A stretch of DNA of 64,000 bases from Pseudomonas sp. DG56-2 (GTDB lineage Bacteria > Pseudomonadota > Gammaproteobacteria > Pseudomonadales > Pseudomonadaceae). The translations under genes and the position numbers were made by a program. Within the stretch, counting starts at the first letter, position 1; every line of letters starts with the position of its first letter. The notes beneath the pieces were generated by a model, which made no database searches, had not been told where the DNA came from, and was given only the letters and a program-made list of their open reading frames with translations. The stretch spans positions 3,736,501-3,800,500 of the forward strand of contig NZ_CP032311.1 in assembly GCF_004803755.1 (NCBI RefSeq). The letters are read 5' to 3'. Positions 62,200 through 64,000 of the stretch are shown here, piece by piece.

Positions 62200-62934
62200 A
62201 TGCCGCTACTCCCCCTTCTCGCCTCTCTTCTCCTGTCGTTCAGCCTCAGCGCGCTAGCCGCTACGGAAGTCCTGCCACTGAGCCACCGCACCAGCGCCGA
62301 GCTGCTACCCACCGCACAATCATTTCTTGGCAAAAACGGCACTGTCAGCGCCTTCGAAAACAAGTTGATCGTCAACGCCGACCCCGAACGAATCGATGAC
62401 CTGCGCGCGTTACTTGCGCAACTGGATACTGCGCCGCGCCGCCTGATGATCAGCGTCGACAACAACGACAGCAACTATCAGGACAATCGCGGCAATGCTC
62501 GCGTTATCCGCTACGGCACCTCGAACCGCGAAGGCGGCCTGCAGCAGGTGCAGGCAACCGAAGGTAGCCCTGCACTGATTCAGGTTGGCCAGAGCATTCC
62601 CGTTACCAGCACTAGCACCGACGGCTACGGCCGGGTTCAAAGCGACACTGAATATCGCAACGTTACCCAGGGTTTCTATGTCACGGCCAGCGTCAACGGT
62701 AATAACGTCAGCCTGAGCATTAGCACCAACAATGACCGCATGAGCCTGGAGCGTCCCGATGTAGTGAAGGTTCAAAGTACCGACACAACGGTCAGTGGCA
62801 AGCTTGGTGAATGGATAACCCTGGCCGGGGTCAACCAGCAGAGTCAGGCCGAACGTAGTGCTTCAGCCATTTCCTACAGCACACAGCGCGGTGAAAACAT
62901 GACTTTACGGGTAAAAGTCGATGCTTTGGACTGA
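62200..62934 (+). CDS. exported protein with secretin N1-like domain
   Basis: This 244-residue protein has a signal peptide (MPLLPLLASLLLSFSLSALA). Residues about 25-85 (LPLSHRTSAELLPTAQSFLG, ENKLIVNADPERIDDLRALL, AQLDTAPRRLMISV) match the NolW/secretin-N fold of type II/III/IV secretins. No secretin channel domain follows; instead there is a beta-rich, Ser/Thr/Asn-rich C-terminal part. It is probably periplasmic. ATG 62200 is preferred over 62194 because GGAG lies 9 nt upstream. Confidence 0.75.
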   Translation: MPLLPLLASLLLSFSLSALAATEVLPLSHRTSAELLPTAQSFLGKNGTVSAFENKLIVNADPERIDDLRALLAQLDTAPRRLMISVDNNDSNYQDNRGNARVIRYGTSNREGGLQQVQATEGSPALIQVGQSIPVTSTSTDGYGRVQSDTEYRNVTQGFYVTASVNGNNVSLSISTNNDRMSLERPDVVKVQSTDTTVSGKLGEWITLAGVNQQSQAERSASAISYSTQRGENMTLRVKVDALD

Positions 62935-63423
62935 GGCCGCGCAGATCAAGGCTTCGACCAACAGCCTCGGAACTGACTGATGGGTCGTATTAGACAAAAG
63001 ATGTAGTGGTGATAAAAAAGCACTACAAAACATTTGACGACCTCATTTGGTATAGGCATGATGGCCCCGCTCCCGCTAATCAGAGGCCCTGCAAAAGGCC
63101 TTCGAGCCGCGCTCTAACCTACCCACCTGAGCCGACTCGTGTCTGTACAGCCCACAAGGCAGTTTGACGAGATTGCGACTGGAACGAAGTTGTCCCGAGG
63201 GACGGAAGCGCATCAAAAGGCACCCGGCAGTACTGTTCAATGCAGTTCGGCAACCACGAGCCACCCTGCAACGAATACCTGACCCAAGCCTGCTCGCTTC
63301 CCCGCTTCGAGCACCATCGTTCGACCGTCGCACATTTCGCTGAACATGACTTGCGCCAGGCTTCTGATCTGCGCTGTGTGAGCGAGAATTTTTTCCAAGA
63401 CCGATGCGACGAGGTTTATTTCC
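62935..63423. promoter_or_regulatory. region upstream of aceA
   Basis: This 489-bp stretch has no supported gene and probably holds the aceA promoter. GAGG at 63410-63413 is the likely ribosome binding site. Open frames here overlap on both strands and look random. Confidence 0.5.
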
Positions 63424-64000
63424 ATGGCACTGACACGCGAACAGCAAATTGCAGCCCTCGAAAAAGACTGGGCCGAAAACCCGCGCTGGAAAGGCGTGAC
63501 CCGTACCTACACCGCCGCTGATGTCGTACGTCTGCGTGGCTCGGTCCAACCTGAGCACACCCTGGCCCGCATGGGTGCTGAAAAGCTGTGGAAGCTGGTC
63601 ACTCAAGGTGCACACCCGGCCTTCCGTCCAGAAAAAGATTTCGTCAACTGCATGGGCGCCCTGACCGGTGGCCAGGCTGTTCAACAGGTGAAGGCCGGCA
63701 TCCAGGCTATCTACCTGTCCGGCTGGCAAGTGGCTGCCGACAACAACTCGGCCGAGTCCATGTACCCAGACCAGTCGCTGTACCCAGTAGACTCGGTTCC
63801 AACTGTAGTCAAGCGCATCAACAACTCGTTCCGTCGCGCCGACCAGATCCAGTGGAAAGCAGGCAAGAACCCAGGCGATGACGGCTACATCGACTACTTC
63901 GCTCCAATCGTGGCTGACGCCGAAGCCGGTTTCGGCGGCGTCCTGAACGCCTACGAGCTGATGAAGAACATGATCGAAGCAGGCGCCGCCGGCGTTCACT
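63424..64000 (+). CDS. aceA: isocitrate lyase (3' end outside window)
   Basis: The first 192 codons are visible and the frame is still open at the edge. The product starts [20 protein letters not shown] and includes [31 protein letters not shown] and [12 protein letters not shown] with the conserved Asp ligands of the Mg2+ site. The catalytic KKCGH loop lies beyond the window. It cleaves isocitrate to glyoxylate and succinate, competing with Icd and Idh encoded nearby. Confidence 0.96.
   Translation, partial: MALTREQQIAALEKDWAENPRWKGVTRTYTAADVVRLRGSVQPEHTLARMGAEKLWKLVTQGAHPAFRPEKDFVNCMGALTGGQAVQQVKAGIQAIYLSGWQVAADNNSAESMYPDQSLYPVDSVPTVVKRINNSFRRADQIQWKAGKNPGDDGYIDYFAPIVADAEAGFGGVLNAYELMKNMIEAGAAGVH

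Overview
The window is a chromosomal segment of a Pseudomonas, most likely of the P. putida/P. fluorescens branch. The right half is a classic pseudomonad core neighbourhood (yccA, NCS2 permease, tusDCBE, ybiB, cysG-serS-crcB-rarA-lolA-ftsK, aat-bpt-infA, clpA-clpS, cspD, icd/idh, mnmA-hflD-purB, roxA, aceA). The left half is a mosaic accessory region that ends at a tRNA-Ser locus near 33.5-33.7 kb.

1-2.0 kb: the 3' part of a NarL/FixJ response regulator, about 1 kb of poorly coding DNA, and a small exported protein made almost entirely of eight 13-residue repeats.

2.1-17.7 kb: an electrophile/thiol-stress cluster. It holds glutathione reductase (gor), an AhpD/CMD-fold protein, two Old Yellow Enzyme (OYE) reductases, a 4-oxalocrotonate-type tautomerase, the KefF/KefC glutathione-gated K+ efflux pair, an ArsR regulator, a thioredoxin-like protein, an SDR, an OsmC-like protein, two paralogous TetR repressors, an amino-acid permease and a cystathionine beta-lyase. 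A palindrome of the form CTACC-N8-GGTAG recurs upstream of gor, of the AhpD-like gene, of osmC-SDR-tetR, and (in near-perfect copies) between the permease and metC. This suggests one TetR-controlled regulon. The ArsR-linked OYE has its own different palindrome. One OYE lacks two canonical active-site residues.

17.8-28.2 kb: decayed sequence with an IS3 orfA remnant, a secreted EndA-type nuclease with an extra C-terminal domain, a frameshifted small secreted protein, an unknown coiled-coil protein, and a 2208-residue helicase-nuclease (COG1112-like helicase, PD-(D/E)XK-type nuclease, DUF3320-like end, transglutaminase-like segment near the N terminus). The last two are candidate anti-phage genes.

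28.5-33.5 kb: small, mostly unknown genes, a metallophosphoesterase, a VbhA-like antitoxin without a visible toxin, and an XRE regulator. The region ends at an intact tRNA-Ser(TGA) and a broken tRNA-Ser copy that share the anticodon arm, which looks like an island boundary.

33.8-64 kb: core genes. TusBCDE feeds sulfur to MnmA for tRNA 2-thiouridine. CysG makes siroheme. FtsK, LolA, RarA, CrcB and SerS follow in one direction. Aat, Bpt, ClpS and ClpA form a complete N-degron pathway in 5 kb. Icd, the monomeric Idh and AceA put the isocitrate branch point within 11 kb. Long antisense ORFs in this GC-rich half are codon-bias shadows and were left out.
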